A DNA stretch of 12,651 bases from Candidatus Rifleibacteriota bacterium (GTDB taxonomy: Bacteria > Riflebacteria > Ozemobacteria > Ozemobacterales > Ozemobacteraceae), in the NCBI GenBank assembly GCA_017526725.1, contig JAFXRA010000306.1, positions 1 through 12,651 of the forward strand. Reading direction: 5' to 3'. Positions 7,443 to 12,541 of this stretch are shown here, one piece after another; position 1 is the stretch's first letter; the number at the start of each line of letters is the position of its first letter. The notes beneath the pieces are model-generated. The model saw only the letters and a program-made list of their open reading frames with translations. It ran no database searches and had not been told where the DNA came from. The position numbers and the translations under genes are program-made.

Positions 7443-7543
7443 TTGTTTAGAGCTTTCAGCTCTTGGTTTTATTGTCTAGCTTAAAGTCTGCAAAGTATCG
7501 AATATTGCTGACAATCTAAGCTTAGTAATATTCGCCTAAACAA
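7443..7543. other. Nested and crossing inverted repeats (possible structured RNA)
   Basis: Three pairs of complementary arms are visible: TTGTTTAG (7443-7450) with CTAAACAA (7536-7543); ATTGTC (7471-7476) with GACAAT (7510-7515); and CGAATATTGCT (7499-7509) with AGTAATATTCG (7524-7534, one G-T pair). The second and third pairs cross, so a pseudoknot is possible. A short AGAGCT-ttc-AGCTCT hairpin lies inside. I recognise no RNA family. Confidence 0.3.
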
Positions 7544-7545
7544 TC

Positions 7546-7566
7546 ACCACCCACCACCCATCACAT
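7546..7566. repeat. Heptanucleotide tandem array (ACCACCC, 3 units)
   Basis: The units are ACCACCC, ACCACCC, ATCACAT. They lie just beyond the stop of the XRE remnant, which reads on the minus strand. Confidence 0.5.
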
Positions 7567-7570
7567 CAAA

Positions 7571-7726
7571 TCATATCTTACTCGCTCTAGCTTTACCTAC
7601 CGAAGCCTTCAATTTTAATTCATAAGTATCTAAAAACTCTAATAACGCCTTTATCTGCGGTGCTTTCAAGGACTTAATCTTATTGGTTAATATTCTAGTC
7701 AGTTGTTCCTGTTCTTCTGTTTCGTT
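7571..7726 (-). pseudogene. C-terminal remnant of an XRE-family regulator, second copy
   Basis: The minus-strand frame encodes NETEEQEQLTRILTNKIKSL and continues through the same residues as the tail of the intact regulator at 8780-9166, ending KARASKI instead of KARASRQ. Over about 149 aligned bases I count 11 nucleotide differences, all synonymous. The helix-turn-helix half is absent; upstream of the match the sequence runs into the end of the HEPN gene. The frame is open back to a TAG near 7755 but has no convincing start or ribosome binding site. The synonymous pattern shows that this tail diverged while part of a working gene, so it is a piece of a true paralogue, not a decayed local copy. 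Confidence 0.75.
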
Positions 7727-7745
7727 CAAAAATACAATATCTATA

Positions 7746-8147
7746 TTATTGTTTTTTTGTTGCTAAATATTCTTTTACTTTTTCTAAAAATAGCTCTGCA
7801 TTAGTAACTTGCTGAGTAACTTTCTCTTTAGAGACTATATAATAATCATCGTAATCGCTATTAGTTCTTATTTCAAATAATACAGTTAATTTATCTGAAA
7901 AACTTTTTTCAAAAATACCTGTCTTTATATATAAACGCTGAAATGAGGATAAAATACCACTATGGCGCTTCATATCTATTTCATCATAAGCTAGAACGGC
8001 TCTCATAGCATGAAATACCGCATAATATGAACGATTTGCTGCACCTTTATAATTATTATTGGCAAGTAAAACCTTTGCTTCATTTAAAACTTCTAAAGCA
8101 TGTTCAAATCTAGTATTAGATAGAGCCTTGATTTCTTCAAGTTGCAT
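7746..8147 (-). CDS. HEPN-domain protein (UPF0332-like), probable toxin partner
   Basis: The 133-residue helical protein matches the HEPN/UPF0332 type. Near its N-terminus it has AANRSYYAVFHAMRAVL, then KRHSGILSSFQRLYIKTGIF, and the family's R-x-x-SDYDDYY motif near residue 94 onward. In characterised HEPN/MNT pairs the HEPN partner is an RNase toxin with an R-x4-6-H active site. Here the Arg is present but no His follows at that spacing, so RNase activity is uncertain. I prefer the ATG at 8147 over the GTG at 8162, because AAGGA (8159-8155) lies 7 nt before it. The gene overlaps the nucleotidyltransferase by 11 nt, so the two are translationally coupled. The last codons include a run of seven A before the stop, and the XRE remnant follows at once in another frame. 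Confidence 0.85.
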   Translation of the reverse strand: MQLEEIKALSNTRFEHALEVLNEAKVLLANNNYKGAANRSYYAVFHAMRAVLAYDEIDMKRHSGILSSFQRLYIKTGIFEKSFSDKLTVLFEIRTNSDYDDYYIVSKEKVTQQVTNAELFLEKVKEYLATKKQ

Positions 8148-8472
8148 ATCTAATTCCTTCACTTAAAACATTTTTGTAGTAAGGTAATATATTTGAATAT
8201 TTTAGGAATAAATCAAGAGGCTTCATTGTTATAGAAACATAAATATCATTTTCTAGACTTAATTCGCTAGAAATATGTGCTATTTTTTCTGTGTATTTTT
8301 CTAGTTCTTCATAATTTAAGTCTACGGTGAGTAAAATATCTATATCAGAACCGATTCCATAGTCACCTCTTGCATAAGACCCATATAAATAAGCATCATG
8401 TAAGAGTTCGCCAAATATTTGTGAACTCTTTTGGTAAACTTCTTTTAATATTTTTTCAGCTAATTTACTCAT
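8137..8472 (-). CDS. MNT-type nucleotidyltransferase, probable antitoxin
   Basis: A 111-residue minimal nucleotidyltransferase. The signature GSYARGDYGIGSDIDILL (31-48) contains the Gly-Ser pair and the metal-binding aspartates D43 and D45; D76 in ENDIYVSI is a good third acidic residue. The catalytic residues therefore look intact. In studied pairs such as MntA-HepT the nucleotidyltransferase silences the HEPN toxin by adding AMP to a tyrosine. The tyrosines in the HEPN SDYDDYY motif are possible targets (inference). It is upstream of and overlaps the HEPN gene, the usual order for one orientation of this module. There is no Shine-Dalgarno; the -10 box lies 6 nt before the ATG. Confidence 0.87.
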   Translation of the reverse strand: MSKLAEKILKEVYQKSSQIFGELLHDAYLYGSYARGDYGIGSDIDILLTVDLNYEELEKYTEKIAHISSELSLENDIYVSITMKPLDLFLKYSNILPYYKNVLSEGIRYAT

Positions 8473-8478
8473 ACATAA

Positions 8479-8507
8479 ATAATAGCATAGAATATTTTAT
8501 TAGACAA
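8479..8507 (-). promoter_or_regulatory. Promoter of the MNT-HEPN pair, leaderless spacing
   Basis: The minus strand reads TTGTCT (8507-8502), 17 nt, TATTAT (8484-8479), then six bases TTATGT and the ATG at 8472. The geometry is identical to the OstA-like and AsmA-like promoters of this window. Confidence 0.55.
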
Positions 8508-8620
8508 TTATTGACTGACCTAATCTATATTCACCAATCTCTCTTCTCTAAAAAGGTTAGTCATAAAAACATACTCTAGTTTAAAAAAGCTGTTAAATTA
8601 TAAACATACTTCAGCTAATT

Positions 8621-8655
8621 CCCTTCTCCCTACACCCTATACCCTACGCCCTAAA
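8621..8655. repeat. Heptanucleotide tandem array (CCCTANN, 5 units)
   Basis: The units are CCCTTCT, CCCTACA, CCCTATA, CCCTACG, CCCTAAA: an uninterrupted 7-bp period with positions 6-7 variable. It lies in the 307-bp spacer between the XRE gene and the MNT gene. I see no gene in that spacer. Confidence 0.75.
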
Positions 8656-8717
8656 AAACTGATTGCTTAATAATGACTGTTATAACACAGACTGTCGTTT
8701 GCTAAAACAATCCCCTC

Positions 8718-8739
8718 CGCTCTACCGCTCTATGCTCTA
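8718..8739. repeat. Degenerate GCTCTA heptamers, followed by a small hairpin
   Basis: CGCTCTA occurs twice, separated by one extra base, and is followed by TGCTCTA. Directly after comes the hairpin GAGGCT-tt-AGCCTC (8741-8754), then more GCTCT units to 8778. For the minus-strand XRE gene, which ends at 8780, this hairpin lies just downstream, but it lacks a clean T-run in that direction. Confidence 0.5.
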
Positions 8740-8779
8740 AGAGGCTTTAGCCTCGTTGCTCTTTTGCTCTAAACTCTAA

Positions 8780-9166
8780 TTATTGTCTACTCGCTCTAGC
8801 TTTACCTACCGAAGCCTTCAGTTTTAATTCGTATGTGTCTAAAAACTCTAATAACGCCTTAATCTGAGGTGCTTTCAAAGACTTAATCTTGTTGGTCAAT
8901 ATTCTGGTCAGTTGTTCCTGCTCTTCTGTTTCGTTGGAAAATATATCTGTTATATCTACTCCTAAAGTATAAAAAAGCTTGTAAAGAGTATAAGATTTCG
9001 GGGTTCGTTTGCCATTTTCTATCTGATTTATAGTTGAATAATCAACCCCACTAAAACCAGCAAGAAATTCTAGCGAATACCTATTTTTATCGCGTAGACG
9101 CAACAATGAAGAGCCTACTTTTTCTACAAATTCTTTTTCAGATAGCATTTCTTTTTCAGATGGCAT
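8780..9166 (-). CDS. XRE/Cro-C1-type helix-turn-helix transcriptional regulator
   Basis: The 128-residue protein has an HTH_3 domain at about residues 19-74: LLRLRDKNRYSLEFLAGFSG, then VDYSTINQIENGKRTPKSYT and LYKLFYTLGVDITDIF. A basic helical tail (about 80-128) may dimerise or bind a partner. The ATG at 9166 is chosen because GAGG (9176-9173) lies 6 nt upstream; an in-frame TTG at 9172 sits too close to that site. The gene diverges from the small membrane-protein operon, and a perfect inverted repeat lies between them, so it probably represses itself and the operon (inference). The leader can form CCTCG/CGAGG, which would mask the ribosome binding site. Its tail is duplicated at 7571-7726. 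Confidence 0.88.
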   Translation of the reverse strand: MPSEKEMLSEKEFVEKVGSSLLRLRDKNRYSLEFLAGFSGVDYSTINQIENGKRTPKSYTLYKLFYTLGVDITDIFSNETEEQEQLTRILTNKIKSLKAPQIKALLEFLDTYELKLKASVGKARASRQ

Positions 9167-9215
9167 AATCAACCTCGATTATTGCGAGGGTACAATATTT
9201 AAACGACTTTATTAT

Positions 9216-9251
9216 TTGTGTTTACGCAATAATGATATTGCGTAAACACAA
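9216..9251. promoter_or_regulatory. Perfect 15-bp inverted repeat, likely operator of the XRE regulator
   Basis: TTGTGTTTACGCAAT (9216-9230) and its exact complement ATTGCGTAAACACAA (9237-9251) flank a 6-bp centre AATGAT. The palindrome is 50 bp upstream of the XRE start and 81 bp upstream of the first small gene. It overlaps a possible rightward -35. No T-run follows, so it is not a terminator. Its length and perfection fit a dimer or tetramer binding site. Confidence 0.7.
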
Positions 9252-9266
9252 TTTTTATTATAAGAT
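9238..9266 (+). promoter_or_regulatory. Candidate promoter of the small membrane-protein operon
   Basis: TTGCGT (9238-9243), 17 nt and TAAGAT (9261-9266) predict a start near 9273 and a leader of about 60 nt. The -35 lies inside the right arm of the inverted repeat, so operator binding would block it. Confidence 0.4.
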
Positions 9267-9332
9267 AAAAGTATGGTTGCAATATTTTTATTGTTTATAA
9301 ACAATAAAAACTTTATAAAAAAAGGATTGATT

Positions 9333-9602
9333 ATGGCTAATACAGATAAATATAACAACAATACCTTGAAAAACACATTGATAGGTTCCACGATTGGTAT
9401 CGGCGCAGGGGTTACTGCGGGTGGCGTAATATTAGGAGCTAAAGGTGTGCTTTTAGGTGCAGCATTAGGAATCCCAGGAGTATTGGCATTAGGTTTTATA
9501 TTCGCTCGAGAAATTGCTTTAATACAACATATGTATAAAGGAATAAAAATTGATGAGGAAAGATATAAAAAACAAGGAGTAAAAAATGAATCTGATTTAT
9601 AA
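9333..9602 (+). CDS. Small glycine-zipper membrane protein
   Basis: An 89-residue protein of unknown family. ATG 9333 is preceded by AAGGA (9322-9326) at 6 nt, better than the upstream in-frame start at 9273, which has no site. After a polar Asn-rich head (1-16), residues 17-59 form a long Gly/Ala/Val stretch with small residues every third or fourth position (GIGAGVTAGGVILGAKGVLL, then GAALGIPGVLALGFIFA). This is enough for two packed membrane helices in glycine-zipper style. The tail (60-89) is charged. It is the first gene of a coupled set and overlaps the next by 17 nt. Pore-forming, phage lysis or bacteriocin-like roles are all possible; none is shown by the sequence. Confidence 0.7.
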   Translation: MANTDKYNNNTLKNTLIGSTIGIGAGVTAGGVILGAKGVLLGAALGIPGVLALGFIFAREIALIQHMYKGIKIDEERYKKQGVKNESDL

Positions 9603-9717
9603 ATTGTTTGGAGCTTGGATATTGTATTGCATAAAAGAGAATCTTGATATTTGGAATAAATTTGGTGGTCCTAAAATTTCAAATAAAACTTTAACTAAAA
9701 AATTGGAGCAGAAATAA
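9586..9717 (+). CDS. 43-residue peptide in the small membrane-protein operon
   Basis: MNLIYKLFGAWILYCIKENL begins the peptide, which ends in a lysine-rich tail. The Shine-Dalgarno AAGGAG (9574-9579) lies 6 nt before the ATG, the best in the window. The start overlaps the previous gene by 17 nt, and the TAA shares its last base with the next ATG (TAATG). The N-terminal half is amphipathic or weakly membrane-seeking, with aromatic residues. Close packing between two glycine-zipper genes makes real translation likely. The function is unknown; it could be an accessory or immunity-type partner. Confidence 0.65.
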   Translation: MNLIYKLFGAWILYCIKENLDIWNKFGGPKISNKTLTKKLEQK

Positions 9718-9989
9718 TGAGTAATGAAATGACTATTAATGTAAAAGATGCAGCAGTTGGTACAGCAGCTGGTACTGCAGCAGGAACAGCAGCCGTCGTT
9801 ACATCAGCAGCTTCTGGAACAGCAGGTGCTGCAGCATTAACTTCTGGATTAGCAGCTTTAGGTAAAGCAACTGGATTAGCTACAGTTTGTGGGGGTCCGA
9901 TGATTGGTGGTATTGTTGGAGCCGTAGGAATAGCAGCTACTGTAGGTATTGCTGCTTATCAAGTCTCTAAAAAAGTTGGGGGACGTTAG
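9717..9989 (+). CDS. Alanine/glycine-rich small membrane protein
   Basis: The 90-residue protein is dominated by Ala, Gly, Thr and Val. Residues 13-26 contain three GTAA repeats encoded by three imperfect 12-bp direct repeats (9759-9794). Residues 57-82 (TVCGGPMIGGIVGAVGIAAT and following) look like a glycine-zipper membrane helix, and the end is basic (SKKVGGR). GGAG (9705-9708) lies 8 nt before the ATG, which overlaps the previous stop. The composition resembles the mature parts of some class II or ColV-like bacteriocins, but there is no clear double-glycine leader and no processing or export gene is present. A structural or pore-forming membrane protein is an equal alternative. Confidence 0.7.
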   Translation: MSNEMTINVKDAAVGTAAGTAAGTAAVVTSAASGTAGAAALTSGLAALGKATGLATVCGGPMIGGIVGAVGIAATVGIAAYQVSKKVGGR

Positions 9990-10036
9990 CATACAAGATT
10001 TTAAACTCTTATAAATTATTAACTATTATTAATTAG

Positions 10037-10066
10037 TTCTGTTACGTAAGGTAAAAATTTTATAAT
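10037..10066 (+). promoter_or_regulatory. Candidate promoter and operator half-site before the zinc-ribbon gene
   Basis: TATAAT at 10061-10066 has a weak -35 (TTCTGT, 10037-10042, 18-nt spacer). TTACGTAA (10042-10049), an 8-bp palindrome, lies in the spacer and repeats the core of the large inverted repeat at 9216-9251 (TTTACG/CGTAAA). It may be a second site for the same regulator. Confidence 0.35.
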
Positions 10067-10092
10067 AATAGAAAAACTGTTTTGGAGAAAAT

Positions 10093-10365
10093 ATGTTTTT
10101 AAAATGCAAAAGATGTTCTTATAAAGAAACTATTGATAAAAGATTTTTTGTAAAACTATTAGGTGGAGGTGTAACGGGTTTTGGTTTTTATGCTTGGGTT
10201 GCCTATATCTTTGCAGGGACAGGTTTTGCTTTGCCAATATGTATTGCTATTGTTACTGGTGGAATAGCTATTGCTGCTTTTTCTAATGAGATTGCAGAAT
10301 GGGTTAGTAGTAGGTATGAATGTCCAAACTGTAAACAAAAAGATTGGACTATTGTTGAAGAATAA
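10093..10365 (+). CDS. Membrane protein with a split zinc ribbon
   Basis: The 90-residue protein opens with CKRC (C5, C8) and ends with CPNC (C77, C80). Two hydrophobic segments (about 19-41 and 44-64, with GGGVTGFGF and GTGFALPICIAIVTGGIAI) separate the two halves. The two knuckles could meet on the same face of the membrane to bind one zinc ion, because a two-helix hairpin returns the chain to its starting side. GGAG (10084-10087) lies 5 nt before the ATG. It follows the small operon by about 100 bp and has its own -10 box. The glycine-rich helices resemble its neighbours, suggesting a shared job at the membrane. The function is unknown. Confidence 0.75.
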   Translation: MFLKCKRCSYKETIDKRFFVKLLGGGVTGFGFYAWVAYIFAGTGFALPICIAIVTGGIAIAAFSNEIAEWVSSRYECPNCKQKDWTIVEE

Positions 10366-10467
10366 GCGAATAATTTTTAATAGATATAATTAGTAGAATC
10401 CGATTCAACAACAGCTTAGACGAACCTAATAAATATAAAAATTAGATAAAAAACGATTTATTTTTCC

Positions 10468-10510
10468 AAGAACCGCTTGAATTGCAAAATCAAGTGGTTC
10501 TTTATTTATT
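10468..10510 (+). terminator. Hairpin terminator after the zinc-ribbon gene
   Basis: AAGAACCGCTTGA (10468-10480) pairs with TCAAGTGGTTCTT (10490-10502), with one G-T pair, and is followed by the T-rich TTTATTTATT. The left flank is also T-rich on the opposite strand, so it may work both ways. Confidence 0.55.
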
Positions 10511-10525
10511 CGAAACATTGATTTA

Positions 10526-10581
10526 TCATTTTCTCTGTCATAATTTCTATATATCTTAGTCATTCTGATAATCTCCTCTAA
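10526..10581 (-). pseudogene. Short remnant of an Rpn-family transposase/nuclease gene
   Basis: The minus strand encodes EEIIRMTKIYRNYDREND, clearly related to EEVIRMTKTFRDYDREKD in the larger fragment next door. Homology stops on both sides; a hairpin CCTCTAA-gt-TTAGAGG (10575-10590) sits at one edge. It marks a second, older copy lost in tandem. Confidence 0.55.
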
Positions 10582-10616
10582 GTTTAGAGGCTAAAAATTT
10601 GAGAATGGTAATAGTT

Positions 10617-10988
10617 TTACAGGACCAAATTGTACCGTTTAAAACCTTCTAAGAGCTGATCAACAGTCATACCAATGTCGCTTGCTGCTTCTTCAATGGT
10701 CATTCGACCTTTTTTTATAAAATTATAAACAGTGTTAAATTCTCCTTTTTTTTCTCCTTCTTTTAAATCCTTTTCTCTGTCGTAGTCTCTAAAAGTCTTA
10801 GTCATTCTAATAACCTCCTCTATGGTTAATGCTTCTTCATAAGCTGGATTGTCAAAAACGGCAGAAAGAAATCTTCTCATAAAAGCCATGAAAGAATTAC
10901 GTTTATGACAATGGGTAGGCACAAACAAATAAATACTGATTTTCATCAAATTACGAGTTTTAGCACAGCCTATATGACTCGCTTGCAC
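10617..10988 (-). pseudogene. Truncated Rpn/PD-(D/E)XK transposase, C-terminal part
   Basis: The open frame (123 codons from a GTG) carries the typical end of the Rpn family of recombination-promoting nucleases/putative transposases: AFMRRFLSAVFDNPAYEEAL, EEVIRMTKTFRDYDREKD, a Lys/Glu linker, and GRMTIEEAASDIGMTVDQLL. The N-terminal nuclease core with its PD-(D/E)XK residues is absent (full proteins are about 250-350 residues), so it is not an active enzyme. The first 30 or so residues do not resemble the family, and the 5' end lies in a fragment of the palindromic repeat also found in tsaB. No ribosome binding site is evident. Insertion or recombination at the repeat may have removed the front half. 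Confidence 0.7.
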
Positions 10989-10998
10989 GCTGCCATCC
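10975..10998 (-). repeat. Fragment of the tsaB-type palindromic element
   Basis: The 24 bases match 4035-4058 inside tsaB with 2 differences; the shared core is GCGTGCAAGCGAG. The left arm of the original GCCGCCA/TGGCGGC stem is broken here. The fragment sits exactly at the 5' end of the truncated Rpn frame. Confidence 0.6.
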
Positions 10999-11103
10999 TC
11001 GGAGATAGTCTTTTAATAGAGGCTTTAAAACAATAACTACAACAAAAACTAATAACAATAATTACTAAAATCGCATTTAAATCACAATTGTTTATTGCTG
11101 AAA

Positions 11104-12285
11104 TTAAAGATTTTTAAATAATTTCCTTGTTTCTTTTTCTAAGCTTTTAAAACCTTTATTGATTTTTTTATTTGTTTTGCGCCCATCATTCTTAAGCTGT
11201 TTTTCTGTTTCCTTGCTGGCTTCTCTAAGTATAATAGAAGCTAATCGAGCTTTGTCACCATCAGTAATTTTGTAATTAAGGTTATTTGTATCACTGCCGT
11301 TTATTCTTATAGAAAATGAAGAATAATTCTTAAAATAAACAACAAGAATACCATTTAAAGCTGATTTGGGACCTATTCTTCCTATATATTTTACTGTCCC
11401 CCAAGGAGTTTTAAAAACAGCATTTTCTGTTAAATAACTTTTTCCGTTAATTAAAAAGTCACCTCTAAAAAGGAAAGGACTACTTGCTATTGTTTCTGCT
11501 ACATCCTTGAGAATACTTTGCAAACCAAATTTATGAAATGCATTATTAATTTTATCAACTAATTTAGGTTGATTATATGTTCCATTAAATATAGACAAAT
11601 AAGCTGTGCCAAATACCAAAGACGGATCATCGCTTTCGTTGCTCACCTTAATAAGTCCAGAAACATTACCAGTAAACGAACCTCTGTTTTTGGTATTTGA
11701 AAGAATATCTTCAAGTTTAACAGCAAATAACTCTGCACAAAGGTTATAACGGGAGGGGTTTGCTTTTGTATCAACACAACCATTAATACAAGCATTTCCA
11801 CCAAACATTTTCCAGGTTGAGGAAGCAATATAAATTTGTTTTTGGCTATATTGCCCCTCCATCTCTATATTATTACTCATCAACAAGAATTTTCGTCTTC
11901 GAAATAATAACTTGCCATTAGAAATTCTGAAACTATGAGTTCCCAATTCAAAATTCGAATAATCAGGATTAACTGTTAGTTCTTTAATTTTAAAACTTAA
12001 TGAAGCAACACCTTTTAATGATTTATAACTGATATTATTTCCAATTATTATTGGATATGAGCTAATTACATTTTCAATTTTAATTGAGTATTTGCCAGAC
12101 CTGGATAATTTTTCAGACAAATACTTTGGCAAGTCTTGAGTTTGAGCGAATGGAAAGGTTGGCCAGCCGCCTGCTTTTAATATTATTGAAGAAAAAACAA
12201 AAACAACTATAAGTAAAAACAAAATGTTTTTATCAAAAAAAACATTTTTTAACTCTTTTTGCTGTTTTATTTCATTTTTTTTCAT
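11104..12285 (-). CDS. AsmA-like envelope protein with an N-terminal membrane anchor
   Basis: A 393-residue protein. A Lys-rich start is followed by one membrane segment (about 20-38, NILFLLIVVFVFSSIIL), which predicts an inner-membrane anchor with a periplasmic body. The body is beta-strand-rich. The region at about 205-320 (GNVSGLIKVS, YLSIFNGTYNQPKLVDKINN, FLFRGDFLINGKSYLTENAV, GTVKYIGRIGPKSALNGILV) matches the C-terminal part of AsmA/TamB-type proteins, which help to move or place lipids and outer-membrane components. The last 50 residues are charged and lysine-rich. The call is by pattern. The start lacks a Shine-Dalgarno; the -10 box lies 6 nt before it. It stands alone, 115 bp from the Rpn remnant. 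Like the OstA-like gene it implies a diderm envelope. Confidence 0.65.
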   Translation of the reverse strand: MKKNEIKQQKELKNVFFDKNILFLLIVVFVFSSIILKAGGWPTFPFAQTQDLPKYLSEKLSRSGKYSIKIENVISSYPIIIGNNISYKSLKGVASLSFKIKELTVNPDYSNFELGTHSFRISNGKLLFRRRKFLLMSNNIEMEGQYSQKQIYIASSTWKMFGGNACINGCVDTKANPSRYNLCAELFAVKLEDILSNTKNRGSFTGNVSGLIKVSNESDDPSLVFGTAYLSIFNGTYNQPKLVDKINNAFHKFGLQSILKDVAETIASSPFLFRGDFLINGKSYLTENAVFKTPWGTVKYIGRIGPKSALNGILVVYFKNYSSFSIRINGSDTNNLNYKITDGDKARLASIILREASKETEKQLKNDGRKTNKKINKGFKSLEKETRKLFKNL

Positions 12286-12291
12286 AATTTA

Positions 12292-12320
12292 ATAATAACT
12301 ATTTTTTTCCATAACCTCAA
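12292..12320 (-). promoter_or_regulatory. Promoter of the AsmA-like gene, leaderless spacing
   Basis: The minus strand reads TTGAGG (12320-12315), 17 nt, TATTAT (12297-12292), six bases TAAATT, then the ATG at 12285. Confidence 0.55.
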
Positions 12321-12433
12321 TCTTATATCTCCATTTATGATCTTATATCTTAAATCTTTCTCTTCTCTATTTCTTTAATAGCGGACAGTCTGCTTGCTCA
12401 ACCTTATTCTCCTCCGCGGTCTCTTTTTTTTTT

Positions 12434-12461
12434 AGAGATAAGAGAGTAGAGCTTAGAGATA
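12434..12461 (+). repeat. Heptanucleotide tandem array (AGAGATA type, 4 units)
   Basis: The units are AGAGATA, AGAGAGT, AGAGCTT, AGAGATA. A run of T (12424-12433) precedes them. The remaining part of 12321-12433 is pyrimidine-rich and degenerate (TCTTATATCT occurs twice); I see no gene in 12286-12651. Confidence 0.65.
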
Positions 12462-12541
12462 AGGGGAATGTTTAGCAAACACAAGTAACTAATATAACCA
12501 TCTATTACGAGCAATCTATGATTGAGTGCAATACTTTAAAG

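Noticed and set aside
7294..7479. A 61-codon plus-strand frame from a TTG start
   Set aside because: It has no ribosome binding site, begins inside a heptamer repeat, overlaps inverted repeats, and has a composition expected of AT-rich spacer.
8370..8579. A plus-strand frame over the start of the nucleotidyltransferase gene
   Set aside because: The minus-strand gene has intact catalytic motifs and a promoter; the opposite frame has neither.
9216..9251. Intrinsic terminator
   Set aside because: The palindrome lies between divergent gene starts, is not GC-rich, and has only a modest T-run on one side; an operator fits better.
9717..9989. Confident bacteriocin precursor
   Set aside because: The composition is suggestive, but there is no double-glycine leader and no peptidase, exporter or recognised immunity gene in the window.
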